From positions 62,001 to 126,000 of the forward strand of contig NZ_LIFX01000009.1 of the NCBI RefSeq assembly GCF_001297775.1: a stretch of DNA of 64,000 nucleotides, written 5' to 3'. A program made the translations under genes and the position numbers. This document shows positions 1-11,665 of the stretch, one piece after another (the stretch's first letter is position 1; every line of letters begins with the position of its first letter). Under the pieces are notes generated by a model, which was given only the letters and a program-made list of their open reading frames with translations, was not told where the DNA came from and made no database searches. This stretch comes from Trabulsiella odontotermitis. GTDB taxonomy: Bacteria; Pseudomonadota; Gammaproteobacteria; Enterobacterales; Enterobacteriaceae.

Positions 1-572
1 TTCTGTATGCGGCTATCGCCCGCCATCCGCGCTATCACAGCATCCGTACCACCGGGCGTGCGGAAGCGGCGATCCTTGCTGATATCGCCCATCAGTTCTG
101 GAACATTCCCCGCGAAAGGATACTGGTGGAAAGCAAATCGACCAACTGCGGCGAGAACGCGCTGTTCACCCGCGCGATGATGGAAGAGACCGGCATTCAC
201 TGTCAGGAAGGCGTTGTGGTGCAGGATCCGACCATGCAGCGGCGGACCATGGCGACCTTTGCCCGCGTCTGGCAGGACTGCGCCAGCGCGCCAGCGTGGA
301 AAAGTTATCCGGGGCTGACACCAGTATTGCGTAACGGTGAGCAGGGGGCGTGTTTCAGTGGCGACAGTCACGGGTTATGGCCGGTGGAGCGCTATTTGTC
401 GCTGATCGTCGGTGAATTACCCCGCCTGCGTGATGATGAACAGGGTTACGGTCCGCGCGGCAAAGGATTTATCAGTCATGTTGATATCCCGCCCGACGTG
501 GAAGATGCCTGGCGGCAGTTGCGCAATGATGCGTTGCTGGTGGAGGCGTTAAAAAGTCGTGCGCTGATGTGA
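1..572 (+). CDS. ydcF: YdcF, DUF218/SanA-ElyC-like protein, 3' part only
   Basis: The reading frame is open from the window edge (first full codon at position 3) to the TGA at 570-572, giving about 189 residues. E. coli YdcF has about 266, so the N-terminal quarter or more lies outside. The visible part carries the DUF218 core (RTTGRAEA, STNCGENA, VVQDPTMQRRTM) and the C-terminal stretch GLWPVERYLSL...GELPRLRDD typical of YdcF. YdcF has a Rossmann-like fold and has been reported to bind S-adenosylmethionine; its physiological role is unknown. It faces convergent gapC across a hairpin, as in E. coli. Confidence 0.9.
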   Translation, partial: LYAAIARHPRYHSIRTTGRAEAAILADIAHQFWNIPRERILVESKSTNCGENALFTRAMMEETGIHCQEGVVVQDPTMQRRTMATFARVWQDCASAPAWKSYPGLTPVLRNGEQGACFSGDSHGLWPVERYLSLIVGELPRLRDDEQGYGPRGKGFISHVDIPPDVEDAWRQLRNDALLVEALKSRALM

Positions 573-587
573 TCCTGCGGGGAAAAC

Positions 588-609
588 GCGGATGGCCTCA
601 GCCATCCGC
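588..609. terminator. Hairpin between convergent ydcF and gapC
   Basis: Perfect 9-bp arms GCGGATGGC / GCCATCCGC with loop CTCA. On the minus strand the stem is followed by GTTTTCC, so it suits gapC termination best and may act in both directions. Confidence 0.65.
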
Positions 610-616
610 AGGGGAT

Positions 617-1618
617 TTACAGTTTCGCGAATTTATCCAGCACGCGAATCAACTGAGTGACAAAGCCATATTCGTTATCGTACCAGGAGACGGTTTTTAC
701 CAGTTGCAGATCACCGGCTTCGGTGATTTCGGTTTGCGTGGCATCGAAAATCGAACCGAAATGCGAGCCGACCACGTCTGAAGAGACAATCTCTTCTTCG
801 GTATAGCCAAACGATTCGTTGTTTGTCGTCGCTTTTTTCAGTGCCTGGTGGATCTCATCCACGGTCACTTTTTTATCCAGAATGGACACCAGCTCAGTGA
901 CGGAGCCGGTTTTCACCGGAACACGTTGCGCGTGGCCTTTCAGTTTACCGCTCAGCGCCGGGATCACCAGACCAATGGCTTTCGCCGCGCCGGTAGTATG
1001 CGGAATGACGTTTTCAGCCGCGGCGCGCGAAGCACGCAGATCTTTACCGCGCGGGCCATCGACCAGCGCCTGGGTACCGGTATAGGCGTGGATCGTGGTC
1101 ATGGTGCCAATTTTAATGCCAAAGGCGTCATGCAGCGCTTTTGCCATCGGCGCCAGGCAGTTGGTGGTACAGGAGGCGACGGAAATAATCGTATCGCTGG
1201 CCTCCAGCGTATCGTCGTTCACGTTGTAGACGATGGTTTTCATTTCACCCGCCGGGGCGGAAATCAGCACTTTCTTCGCACCTGCATCAAGGTGTGCTTT
1301 GGCTTTGTCCGCAGAGGTGTAGAAGCCGGTACATTCGACGATAATCTCAGCGCCCACCGCTTTCCACGGAATATTTTTCGCCTCTTTTTCGGCATAGACA
1401 GTGATTTTTTTACCATCGACGATCAACGCATCTTCGGTGAAATCAACGCTCCACGGGAAGGGGCCATAGTTGCTGTCATGTTTGAGCAGATAGGCCAGCA
1501 CTTTCGGGGAGGTCAGATCGTTAATGGCAACCACATCGGCAGGGCTTTTGACTTCCAGAATGCGGCGCAGGACCAGACGGCCGATGCGACCAAAACCGTT
1601 AATACCAATTTTACTCAT
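617..1618 (-). CDS. gapC: Glyceraldehyde-3-phosphate dehydrogenase GapC, intact
   Basis: A 333-aa full-length phosphorylating GAPDH, cytosolic, oxidising glyceraldehyde-3-phosphate with NAD and phosphate to 1,3-bisphosphoglycerate. The N-terminal Rossmann motif is [10 protein letters not shown] (residues 6-15). The catalytic cysteine is C150 in [12 protein letters not shown], its partner is H177 in TIHAYT, and the C-terminal signature is [14 protein letters not shown] precedes the ATG at a good distance. By position next to ydcF and cybB this is the gapC locus, which is broken into a pseudogene in E. coli K-12 but uninterrupted here. It is not gapA, which lies elsewhere in enterics. Whether it is expressed or redundant with gapA cannot be read from sequence. 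Confidence 0.93.
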   Translation of the reverse strand: MSKIGINGFGRIGRLVLRRILEVKSPADVVAINDLTSPKVLAYLLKHDSNYGPFPWSVDFTEDALIVDGKKITVYAEKEAKNIPWKAVGAEIIVECTGFYTSADKAKAHLDAGAKKVLISAPAGEMKTIVYNVNDDTLEASDTIISVASCTTNCLAPMAKALHDAFGIKIGTMTTIHAYTGTQALVDGPRGKDLRASRAAAENVIPHTTGAAKAIGLVIPALSGKLKGHAQRVPVKTGSVTELVSILDKKVTVDEIHQALKKATTNNESFGYTEEEIVSSDVVGSHFGSIFDATQTEITEAGDLQLVKTVSWYDNEYGFVTQLIRVLDKFAKL

Positions 1619-1808
1619 GGATCATCTCCTTCATAACTCAACGAGTCGATATCGTGCACTTCACCAGGCTTAGTTCAGGAAATCGAAATGAGCAACCAGC
1701 AAGTGGCAACAGACTGAAACTGTTTAGAAATTGGTACAGAAAAGTTAATGAATTCTTAAGAAAAGGCCGTTATCGTGTTCCGGTAACCTTTATCTGCGGG
1801 ATAACCAC

Positions 1809-2339
1809 ATGCGTGACAAATATTCGGGCTTACAAATTGGCCTTCACTGGGTAGTTTTTTTACTGATCATCGTGACCTATTGCGCGATGGAGTTGCGGGG
1901 CTTTTTCCCGCGCGACTATCGTCCGGTGTTTAATATGGTCCACGTTTCCGGCGGGATCACGATTCTGGTGTTGACGGTGGCTCGTCTGTTGATCCGCCTG
2001 AAACGCCCGGCACCGCCGATTGTGCCAAAACCAAAACCGATGATGACGGGGCTGGCGCATCTCGGGCATCTGGTGATCTATCTGTTGTTCATTGTGTTGC
2101 CGGTGATTGGCTTTGTGATGATGTACAACCGCGGTAATCCGTGGATAGCCTTCGGTATTTCGATGCCCCACGCGGCAGAGTCAAATTTTGACCTTGCGGA
2201 TACGCTGAAGGAGTATCACGAATTTCTGGCGAACCTCGGCTACTGGGTGATCGGCCTGCATGCCGCGGCCGCGCTGGCGCATCACTATTACTGGCGTGAT
2301 AACACGCTGTTGCGGATGATGCCGCGCAAGCGTTCGTGA
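1809..2339 (+). CDS. cybB: Cytochrome b561 CybB
   Basis: A 176-aa inner-membrane dihaem cytochrome b561, the same length as E. coli CybB. Four hydrophobic segments are visible, with conserved histidines in LHWVVFLL (first helix), MVHVSGG, HLGHLVIYLLF, and the GLHAAAALAHHYYWRD region of the last helix; these are the probable haem ligands. The C-terminus LLRMMPRKRS matches E. coli. CybB has been linked to superoxide:ubiquinone oxidoreductase activity. It diverges from gapC across 190 bp. The stop codon lies inside a perfect 20-bp tandem duplication. Confidence 0.93.
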   Translation: MRDKYSGLQIGLHWVVFLLIIVTYCAMELRGFFPRDYRPVFNMVHVSGGITILVLTVARLLIRLKRPAPPIVPKPKPMMTGLAHLGHLVIYLLFIVLPVIGFVMMYNRGNPWIAFGISMPHAAESNFDLADTLKEYHEFLANLGYWVIGLHAAAALAHHYYWRDNTLLRMMPRKRS

Positions 2340-2367
2340 TTGATATTAAGCGTTCGTGATTGATATT
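2328..2367 (+). repeat. Perfect 20-bp tandem duplication over the cybB stop codon
   Basis: Two identical 20-bp units sit head to tail at 2328-2347 and 2348-2367. The first holds the last codons and stop of cybB and the second lies wholly downstream. CybB keeps its normal length, so the event added DNA after the stop without altering the protein. Confidence 0.9.
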
Positions 2368-2452
2368 TAAGGGTTGAATATGTGACCTGCGGAGAAAGTT
2401 TCCGTTCACTTCAATTTCTCCGTTTCTCTGAAACCATAATACCCGTGAACGT

Positions 2453-2482
2453 GTTAAGGGTGCTCGTCGCCGCACCCTTAAC
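2453..2482. other. Perfect 11-bp inverted repeat downstream of cybB
   Basis: Arms GTTAAGGGTGC (2453-2463) and GCACCCTTAAC (2472-2482) enclose an 8-nt loop. No T-tract follows on either strand, so it is not a classic intrinsic terminator. The whole 2340-2714 gap holds only this hairpin, the end of the tandem repeat and presumably the promoter of the next gene. I found no hokB-type peptide, which occurs near here in E. coli. Confidence 0.6.
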
Positions 2483-2714
2483 AATCCCGGCTCCCGGCAG
2501 GAAAATTGCCGCTTCGCGGTGCCCTCCGCTTATTCCTCCAACCCAACTCCAACATAAAAACTTATCGTTCCGAAAACGCAACGCTGCGTCCTCCTTTTAC
2601 GGTCTAACCGAACGCCGATAACTCGACTATGATTTTTATGACCCCAGCAGAACCGCGCAGAATCAGGCGCATCGCCGGGAGAAATAACACCGTAATTTTG
2701 AAGAGGAAAGGATA

Positions 2715-3341
2715 ATGTCTTCTAAACCGTATGTTCGCCTGGATAAAAATGACGTCGCTGTATTGTTAGTGGATCATCAGGCAGGATTGCTGTCACTGGT
2801 TCGTGATATTGATCCTGACAAATTTAAAAATAACGTGCTGGCGCTGGCAGATATGGCGAAGTATTTCAATTTGCCAACTATTCTGACCACCAGTTTTGAA
2901 ACCGGTCCGAATGGTCCGCTGGTACCGGAATTAAAAGAGATGTTCCCGAACGCGCCGTTTATCGCGCGCCCTGGTAACATTAATGCGTGGGATAATGAAG
3001 ACTTCGTCAAAGCCGTTAAAGCAACCGGTAAAAAACAATTGCTGATTGCGGGCGTCGTGACCGAAGTGTGCGTAGCATTCCCGGCGCTGTCGGCCATTGA
3101 AGAAGGGTTCGATGTCTTCGTGGTGACCGACGCCTCAGGGACCTTTAACGAAATTACCCGCCATTCCGCATGGGATCGTATGTCGCAAGCGGGTGTGCAG
3201 TTAATGACCTGGTTTGGCGCCGCGTGTGAACTGCATCGCGACTGGCGTAATGATATTGAAGGTCTGGCAACGTTGTTCTCAAATCATATTCCTGATTATC
3301 GTAACCTGATGACCAGCTATGACAAACTCGCGAACAAATAA
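2715..3341 (+). CDS. ycaC: YcaC-like isochorismatase-family cysteine hydrolase
   Basis: A 208-aa cytosolic cysteine hydrolase, near-identical in pattern to E. coli YcaC (MTKPYVRLDKNDAAVLLVDH). The family fold is clear: catalytic Asp in LLVDHQAG (D20) and catalytic Cys in GVVTEVCVAFPA (C119). YcaC assembles as an octamer or hexadecamer and its substrate is unknown. AGAGGAAAGG lies just before the ATG. E. coli ycaC sits far away near dmsABC, so its presence between cybB and dosP is a rearrangement or second copy relative to K-12. It appears to be transcribed alone, ending at a strong terminator. Confidence 0.85.
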   Translation: MSSKPYVRLDKNDVAVLLVDHQAGLLSLVRDIDPDKFKNNVLALADMAKYFNLPTILTTSFETGPNGPLVPELKEMFPNAPFIARPGNINAWDNEDFVKAVKATGKKQLLIAGVVTEVCVAFPALSAIEEGFDVFVVTDASGTFNEITRHSAWDRMSQAGVQLMTWFGAACELHRDWRNDIEGLATLFSNHIPDYRNLMTSYDKLANK

Positions 3342-3355
3342 CCCGTGAGTTAATC

Positions 3356-3395
3356 AGGCTTTCCATACTATTGTGGAGAGCCTGTTTGTTTTTTA
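3356..3395 (+). terminator. Intrinsic terminator after the ycaC-like gene
   Basis: Stem AGGCTTTCCA / TGGAGAGCCT (one G-T mismatch) with a short loop, followed by a T-rich run at 3384-3394. Confidence 0.8.
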
Positions 3396-3598
3396 TTCCC
3401 CCGCGCTTCCTTAATCCTCAATTATTTAATAAATTCTTACATACAGGCAGAATCCGCCTAAACTGAACAAAAGAATCATTTTACTCAGTGACAAGAACTG
3501 GCGATGTCGACATTTCGCAGCGAGAGAGAATTCCTCCGCTGCGGATAACGCTGTCCGGGGAGTGGTAAAACATTTAATACCCTGCGGGGGAGAAAGTG

Positions 3599-7251
<3,653 letters not shown>

Positions 7252-7258
7252 TCCCCTG

Positions 7259-7283
7259 CGCCAGCGGAGTCACTCCGCTGGCG
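7259..7283 (+). terminator. Hairpin after frmA
   Basis: Perfect 11-bp arms CGCCAGCGGAG / CTCCGCTGGCG with a 3-nt loop TCA. The tail (ATTCATAAATTA) is not T-rich, so termination is likely but not textbook. Confidence 0.6.
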
Positions 7284-7331
7284 ATTCATAAATTAAATGT
7301 CGAAGTGTGACCTGTGTGGCGTTTTTAGCGG

Positions 7332-7358
7332 TAATTAAACCCGTTAAACAGCCGATGA
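7332..7358 (+). promoter_or_regulatory. Candidate flagellar sigma-28 promoter for trg
   Basis: TAATTAAA, 11 nt, then GCCGATGA. This resembles the enteric class 3 flagellar consensus TAAAGTTT-N11-GCCGATAA (7 of 8 in the -10 half, weaker in the -35 half), placed about 50 bp before the trg ATG. Confidence 0.55.
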
Positions 7359-7408
7359 CAATCTTACGGGCGTGTTTGTGCGCATTTTACTATAAGAGAG
7401 TCAAGGTC

Positions 7409-9097
7409 ATGGACAAAACAGCAGCGCAGCTCCAGTCGCAAAAGCTGAGTTTTTTGCATAACATTCGGTTAGTCCCGCTTTTCTCCTCCATTCTGGGCGG
7501 CATTCTGCTGCTCTTTGCGCTCAGTTCCGGACTTGCAGGTTACTTCCTGCTGCAGGCCGACAGCGACCAGCGTGATGTCACCGAAGAAATCCAGGTGCGT
7601 ATGGGCTTATCCAACAGCTCCAACCATCTGCGGACAGCCCGTATTAACATGATCCATGCAGGGGCGGCCAGCCGCATCGCCGAAATGGAAGACATGAAGC
7701 GCAATATTGAGCAGGCGGAAACGCGTATCAAGCAGTCTCAGGCGGCATTTAAAGAGTATACGGCGCGGCGGGTGAAAACCGATGCCGACGTCGCGCTCGA
7801 AGCCGAGCTGACGAAACGCTATGAAGCCTACATCGCAGGCTTACAACCAATGCTGAAATATGCCAAAAATGGCATGTTTGAAGCGATCATCAACAGCGAA
7901 AACGAGCAGGCGCGTCCGCTGGACGATGCCTACAACGATCTGCTGCTGAAATCCATCGCCATCCGTACCGATCGCGCAACAGCGCTGACGGCGCAGGCGC
8001 ATTCACGTACCACTCTGGGGCTGATTTTCATGTTCGGCGCCTTTGGTCTGGCGCTGGCGCTGACGGTGATGACCTTTATGGTGCTGCGTCGTACGGTGAT
8101 CCGTCCGTTGCAACGGGCCGCGTACCGCATTGAGCATATTGCGCAGGGCGACCTGACGATGGCCGATGAAGCCACTGGCCGTAGTGAAATTGGCAAACTC
8201 AGCAGTGACCTGCAGGCGATGCAGCGTTCGCTGGTGAAAACCGTTGGCACGGTACGGCAGGGGGCGGAAGAGATCTATCGCGGTACCAGCGAAATCTCTG
8301 CGGGTAACACTGATCTGTCGTCACGCACCGAGCAGCAGGCCGCCGCCATTGAAGAAACGGCAGCCAGCATGGAAGAGCTGACGGCGACCGTGAAGCAGAA
8401 CGCCGACAACGCGCATCATGCCAGCAAGCTGGCGGAAGACGCGTCCGGGAAAGCGTCGCGCGGCGGGCAGATCGTCAACGGCGTGGTCAATACGATGGGC
8501 AGTATCTCCGCCAGTTCGCGGAAAATCTCTGAGATCACCGCGGTTATCAACAGCATCGCCTTCCAGACCAACATTCTGGCGCTGAACGCGGCGGTAGAAG
8601 CGGCGCGCGCCGGGGAACAGGGACGCGGATTTGCGGTGGTTGCCAGCGAAGTGCGTACGCTCGCCAGCCGCAGTGCGCAGGCGGCGAAAGAGATCGAGGG
8701 GTTAATCAGTGAGTCCGTGACGCTGATTGAACGTGGCTCCAGCGAAGTTGTGGCAGCGGGCACCACCATGGGCGATATCGTCGATGCGGTGAAACGCGTG
8801 ACTGATATTATGCTGGAAATCGCCGCCGCTTCCGACGAGCAGAGCCGTGGGATTACGCAGGTCAGCCAGGCCATCACTGAAATGGACAACGTCACGCAAC
8901 AGAACGCCTCGCTGGTTGAGGAAGCGTCTGCGGCCGCGGCGTCGCTGGAAGAGCAGGCGGCAAGACTGACGGAAGCCGTCGGCGCGTTTCGTCTGCAGGC
9001 CTCCAGTGCCAGTATTGCGCGCAGCAACACGCCATCCTCTGCGGTGAAACCGCTGACACCGGCGGTGGCAAACGGCGATAACTGGGAGACGTTTTAA
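7409..9097 (+). CDS. trg: Methyl-accepting chemotaxis protein Trg (ribose/galactose) with C-terminal NWETF
   Basis: A 562-aa chemoreceptor. Order: short cytoplasmic N-terminus, TM1 (about 28-52), periplasmic four-helix ligand domain, TM2 (about 205-228), HAMP, then the signalling domain with the conserved hairpin tip [32 protein letters not shown]. The N-terminal half matches E. coli Trg closely (LVPLF..ILGGIL.LFALSS.LAGYF). Trg senses ribose- and galactose-loaded binding proteins. ATG 7409 follows AAGG; the upstream in-frame extension has no family match. The protein ends NGDNWETF, the CheR/CheB-docking pentapeptide of the major receptors, which E. coli Trg (ending SFATV) lacks. Confidence 0.93.
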   Translation: MDKTAAQLQSQKLSFLHNIRLVPLFSSILGGILLLFALSSGLAGYFLLQADSDQRDVTEEIQVRMGLSNSSNHLRTARINMIHAGAASRIAEMEDMKRNIEQAETRIKQSQAAFKEYTARRVKTDADVALEAELTKRYEAYIAGLQPMLKYAKNGMFEAIINSENEQARPLDDAYNDLLLKSIAIRTDRATALTAQAHSRTTLGLIFMFGAFGLALALTVMTFMVLRRTVIRPLQRAAYRIEHIAQGDLTMADEATGRSEIGKLSSDLQAMQRSLVKTVGTVRQGAEEIYRGTSEISAGNTDLSSRTEQQAAAIEETAASMEELTATVKQNADNAHHASKLAEDASGKASRGGQIVNGVVNTMGSISASSRKISEITAVINSIAFQTNILALNAAVEAARAGEQGRGFAVVASEVRTLASRSAQAAKEIEGLISESVTLIERGSSEVVAAGTTMGDIVDAVKRVTDIMLEIAAASDEQSRGITQVSQAITEMDNVTQQNASLVEEASAAAASLEEQAARLTEAVGAFRLQASSASIARSNTPSSAVKPLTPAVANGDNWETF

Positions 9098-9104
9098 GCA
9101 TGAT

Positions 9105-9130
9105 GCCGGGCTTACTACCGTAGGCCCGGC
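9105..9130. repeat. REP-like palindrome between trg and ydcI
   Basis: GCCGGGC...GCCCGGC arms around a short imperfect centre, in the convergent gap; typical of enteric extragenic REP elements, and may stabilise or end both transcripts. Confidence 0.6.
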
Positions 9131-9143
9131 AAACGCGTAAACC

Positions 9144-10067
9144 TCAGACTGGCATGGATTTGCGGATGGCGCTCAGCAACGTCTGTGCGCCTGATGACAA
9201 CGTAGCGTCGACGCGGGTCAGAATGCCAATCGGCTCACCGACGCCGTAGCTCGGTACTGGCAGGGATGTCAGCGTTCCCTGACGCAGATCGTCTTTTACC
9301 GCGCCGGAAGGCACAAACCACACATAGTCAAACTCCACCGTCAACTGGCGTGACAGCGATGCCGACAGCGTTTCGATACAGCCTGACGGGATCTTACAGC
9401 CCTGGCTTTGCAGCATCGCTTCGGCATTCTGCCGTGGCGTGGTGCCTTTGGGCGACACCACCACCGGCCACTCCAGCACACGGCTGAGCGTGACATTCTC
9501 CTGCAGGAGCGGGTGATGCGGGCGTACCACCAGTTTCAGCGACTCGAGAAACAGCAGCTCGTAATTCAACCCGCCCATCAGTTCAGGATCGGACATTCGC
9601 CCGATGCCCAAATCCAGCTCACCGGATTTCAGCCCCGCCAGCAGCATGGTGTTATTCATGGTGGCGACCTGAATGGTGATGTCTTTTTGCTGTTTATGGA
9701 ACTGGCCGATCACCGGTGGAAGAATACCCAACGCCGCCGTCGGCAGCGCGCCAATGCGCACCACGTCACTGTTTGCGCCATCTTTATTATGCAGCGATTG
9801 TCCGGCGGTATTCAGCGCATCGAGGACCTTGACGGCATGAGTCAGAAATTGTTCACCAACCAGCGTCAGCTGTGCACCGAGACGCCCACGCTCAAAAAGA
9901 CGCGTGCCGGTAAGCTGCTCCAGCTCATTTAAGGTTTTCGACAGCGCCGGTTGGCTCAGGTTAAGGGTTTCAGCCGCGCGCCCCAGTGTTCCCTGTTGAG
10001 CGACGGCGACGAAAGTATGCAAATGGCGCAAGCGGATGCGCTGACTAAAGAGACCTTTTTTTTCCAT
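9144..10067 (-). CDS. ydcI: LysR-family regulator YdcI
   Basis: A 307-aa LysR-type regulator. The N-terminal winged helix (residues 10-70: LRHLHTFVAVAQQGTLGRAAETLNLSQPALSKTLNELE) is almost identical to E. coli YdcI, followed by a two-lobed effector domain (about 95-300). YdcI is a conserved enteric regulator reported to affect acid and stress resistance; its effector is unknown. It diverges from ydcJ over 213 bp, the usual arrangement, so it probably controls itself and perhaps ydcJ from there. That AT-rich gap shows no palindrome I would call an operator. Confidence 0.92.
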   Translation of the reverse strand: MEKKGLFSQRIRLRHLHTFVAVAQQGTLGRAAETLNLSQPALSKTLNELEQLTGTRLFERGRLGAQLTLVGEQFLTHAVKVLDALNTAGQSLHNKDGANSDVVRIGALPTAALGILPPVIGQFHKQQKDITIQVATMNNTMLLAGLKSGELDLGIGRMSDPELMGGLNYELLFLESLKLVVRPHHPLLQENVTLSRVLEWPVVVSPKGTTPRQNAEAMLQSQGCKIPSGCIETLSASLSRQLTVEFDYVWFVPSGAVKDDLRQGTLTSLPVPSYGVGEPIGILTRVDATLSSGAQTLLSAIRKSMPV

Positions 10068-10280
10068 GACAGGATGTTAAAAACAGAGCGTGGACAGAAA
10101 CAAGTAAAGTTGTTTAATTTTGATAACCAGCTAGCAAAATATTATTAACATTCGATATATTTGACTTACAAGTAAATTTATCCTGTCACCTTATCCGCGA
10201 TCACAATTTACACATTCTTCCTGACGCAGAACCACGGCCTTCTCTACACTCCAGGTAATATTCACTGGAGAAATGACATC

Positions 10281-11624
10281 ATGGCGAACACCATCACGGC
10301 AGATGAGATTCGGGAACTGTTTTCGCAGGCAATGTCGGAGATGTACCAGCAGGAAGTTCCGCAGTACGGCACGTTGCTGGAACTGGTGGCAGACGTCAAT
10401 CTGGCGGTACTTGAGAATAACCCCCAACTACATGAAAAACTGGCTAATGCTGACGAGCTGGCGCGGCTCAACGTCGAACGTCATGGCGCGATCCGCGTGG
10501 GGACACAAGAAGAACTGGCAACGTTGCGCCGCATGTTTGCCATTATGGGGATGTATCCGGTCAGCTATTACGATCTGTCGCAGGCCGGGGTGCCGGTGCA
10601 TTCCACCGCGTTCCGTCCCGTTGATGATGCGTCGCTCGCCCGTAATCCGTTTCGCGTGTTTACCTCGCTGCTGCGCCTTGAGCTGATTGATAATGCCGCG
10701 CTGCGCCAGCGGGCCGCTGATATTCTCGCAGAGCGCGATATCTTTACGCCACGCTGTCGCGAACTGATCGCGCAGCACGAAACACAGGGCGGATTTTCCG
10801 CCGCCGACGCGCAGGCGTTCGTGCAGGAGGCGCTGGAAACGTTTCGCTGGCATCGTCATGCGACGGTTGATCAACAAACCTATCAGGCGCTGCACGATGA
10901 GCACCGGTTGATTGCCGATGTGGTCTGTTTCCCCGGCTGCCATATCAACCATCTCACGCCACGGACGCTGGACATCGATCGTGTGCAGGCGCTGATGCCA
11001 AAATACGGCATTGAACCGAAAATCCTCATCGAAGGGCCGCCGCGCCGGGAGGTGCCGGTTCTGCTGCGGCAAACCAGTTTCAAAGCGCTGGAAGAGCCGG
11101 TGCTGTTTTCCGGTGAACATCGGGGAACGCATACCGCCCGCTTTGGTGAGATTGAACAGCGCGGGGTGGCGCTGACGCCGAAAGGGCGTGCGCTGTACGA
11201 TAAACTGCTCAGTGAAGCCGGAACGGCGAAGGATAACCTGTCGCATCAGTTGCATTTGCAGGAGGTGTTCAAAGATTTTCCCGACAGCGAAATGCTGATG
11301 CGTCGCCAGGCGCTGGCTTATTTCCGCTATCGCCTGACACCGGCGGGAGAAGCGCACCGCCAGGCGATCCACACCGGCGACGATCCACAACCGCTGATTG
11401 AGCGCGGGTGGCTGGTGGCACAACCTATCACTTATGAAGATTTCCTGCCGGTCAGTGCGGCGGGGATTTTCCAGTCTAATCTGGGCAATGAAACGCAGGC
11501 GCGCAGCCACGGCAACGCCAGCCGCATCGCCTTTGAAGACGCCCTGGGCGCGCCCGTGCTCGATGAGTTCACGCTCTATCAGGAGGCCGAAGACCGCAGC
11601 AAACGCCGTTGCGGTCTGCTCTGA
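10281..11624 (+). CDS. ydcJ: YdcJ, DUF1338 / HglS-like iron-dependent 2-oxoadipate dioxygenase family
   Basis: A 447-aa protein, same length as E. coli YdcJ. The DUF1338 family includes Pseudomonas HglS, which decarboxylates 2-oxoadipate to D-2-hydroxyglutarate in lysine catabolism. With a constant offset of two residues, the HglS iron ligands fall on H68 (ERHGAIR), H224 (CHINHLTPR) and E292 (FGEIEQRG), so a functional iron site is plausible. GGAG precedes the ATG. The enzymatic role in enterics is unproven. It is followed after 41 bp by a carboxylesterase gene on the same strand, which may be cotranscribed. Confidence 0.88.
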   Translation: MANTITADEIRELFSQAMSEMYQQEVPQYGTLLELVADVNLAVLENNPQLHEKLANADELARLNVERHGAIRVGTQEELATLRRMFAIMGMYPVSYYDLSQAGVPVHSTAFRPVDDASLARNPFRVFTSLLRLELIDNAALRQRAADILAERDIFTPRCRELIAQHETQGGFSAADAQAFVQEALETFRWHRHATVDQQTYQALHDEHRLIADVVCFPGCHINHLTPRTLDIDRVQALMPKYGIEPKILIEGPPRREVPVLLRQTSFKALEEPVLFSGEHRGTHTARFGEIEQRGVALTPKGRALYDKLLSEAGTAKDNLSHQLHLQEVFKDFPDSEMLMRRQALAYFRYRLTPAGEAHRQAIHTGDDPQPLIERGWLVAQPITYEDFLPVSAAGIFQSNLGNETQARSHGNASRIAFEDALGAPVLDEFTLYQEAEDRSKRRCGLL

Positions 11625-11665
11625 AACAGGTAATCTGCTGAGGTGTTCAGCGAAAGGAAGACGGC

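Noticed and set aside
848-1636. 262-aa frame antisense to gapC
   Set aside because: Frame lies wholly opposite a conserved GAPDH gene and has low-complexity His/Arg/Gly composition typical of a shadow frame.
2340-2714. Search for hokB/mokB or the RydC small RNA near cybB
   Set aside because: No Hok-like peptide on either strand, and I did not find RydC-like sequence; nothing to annotate beyond the hairpin.
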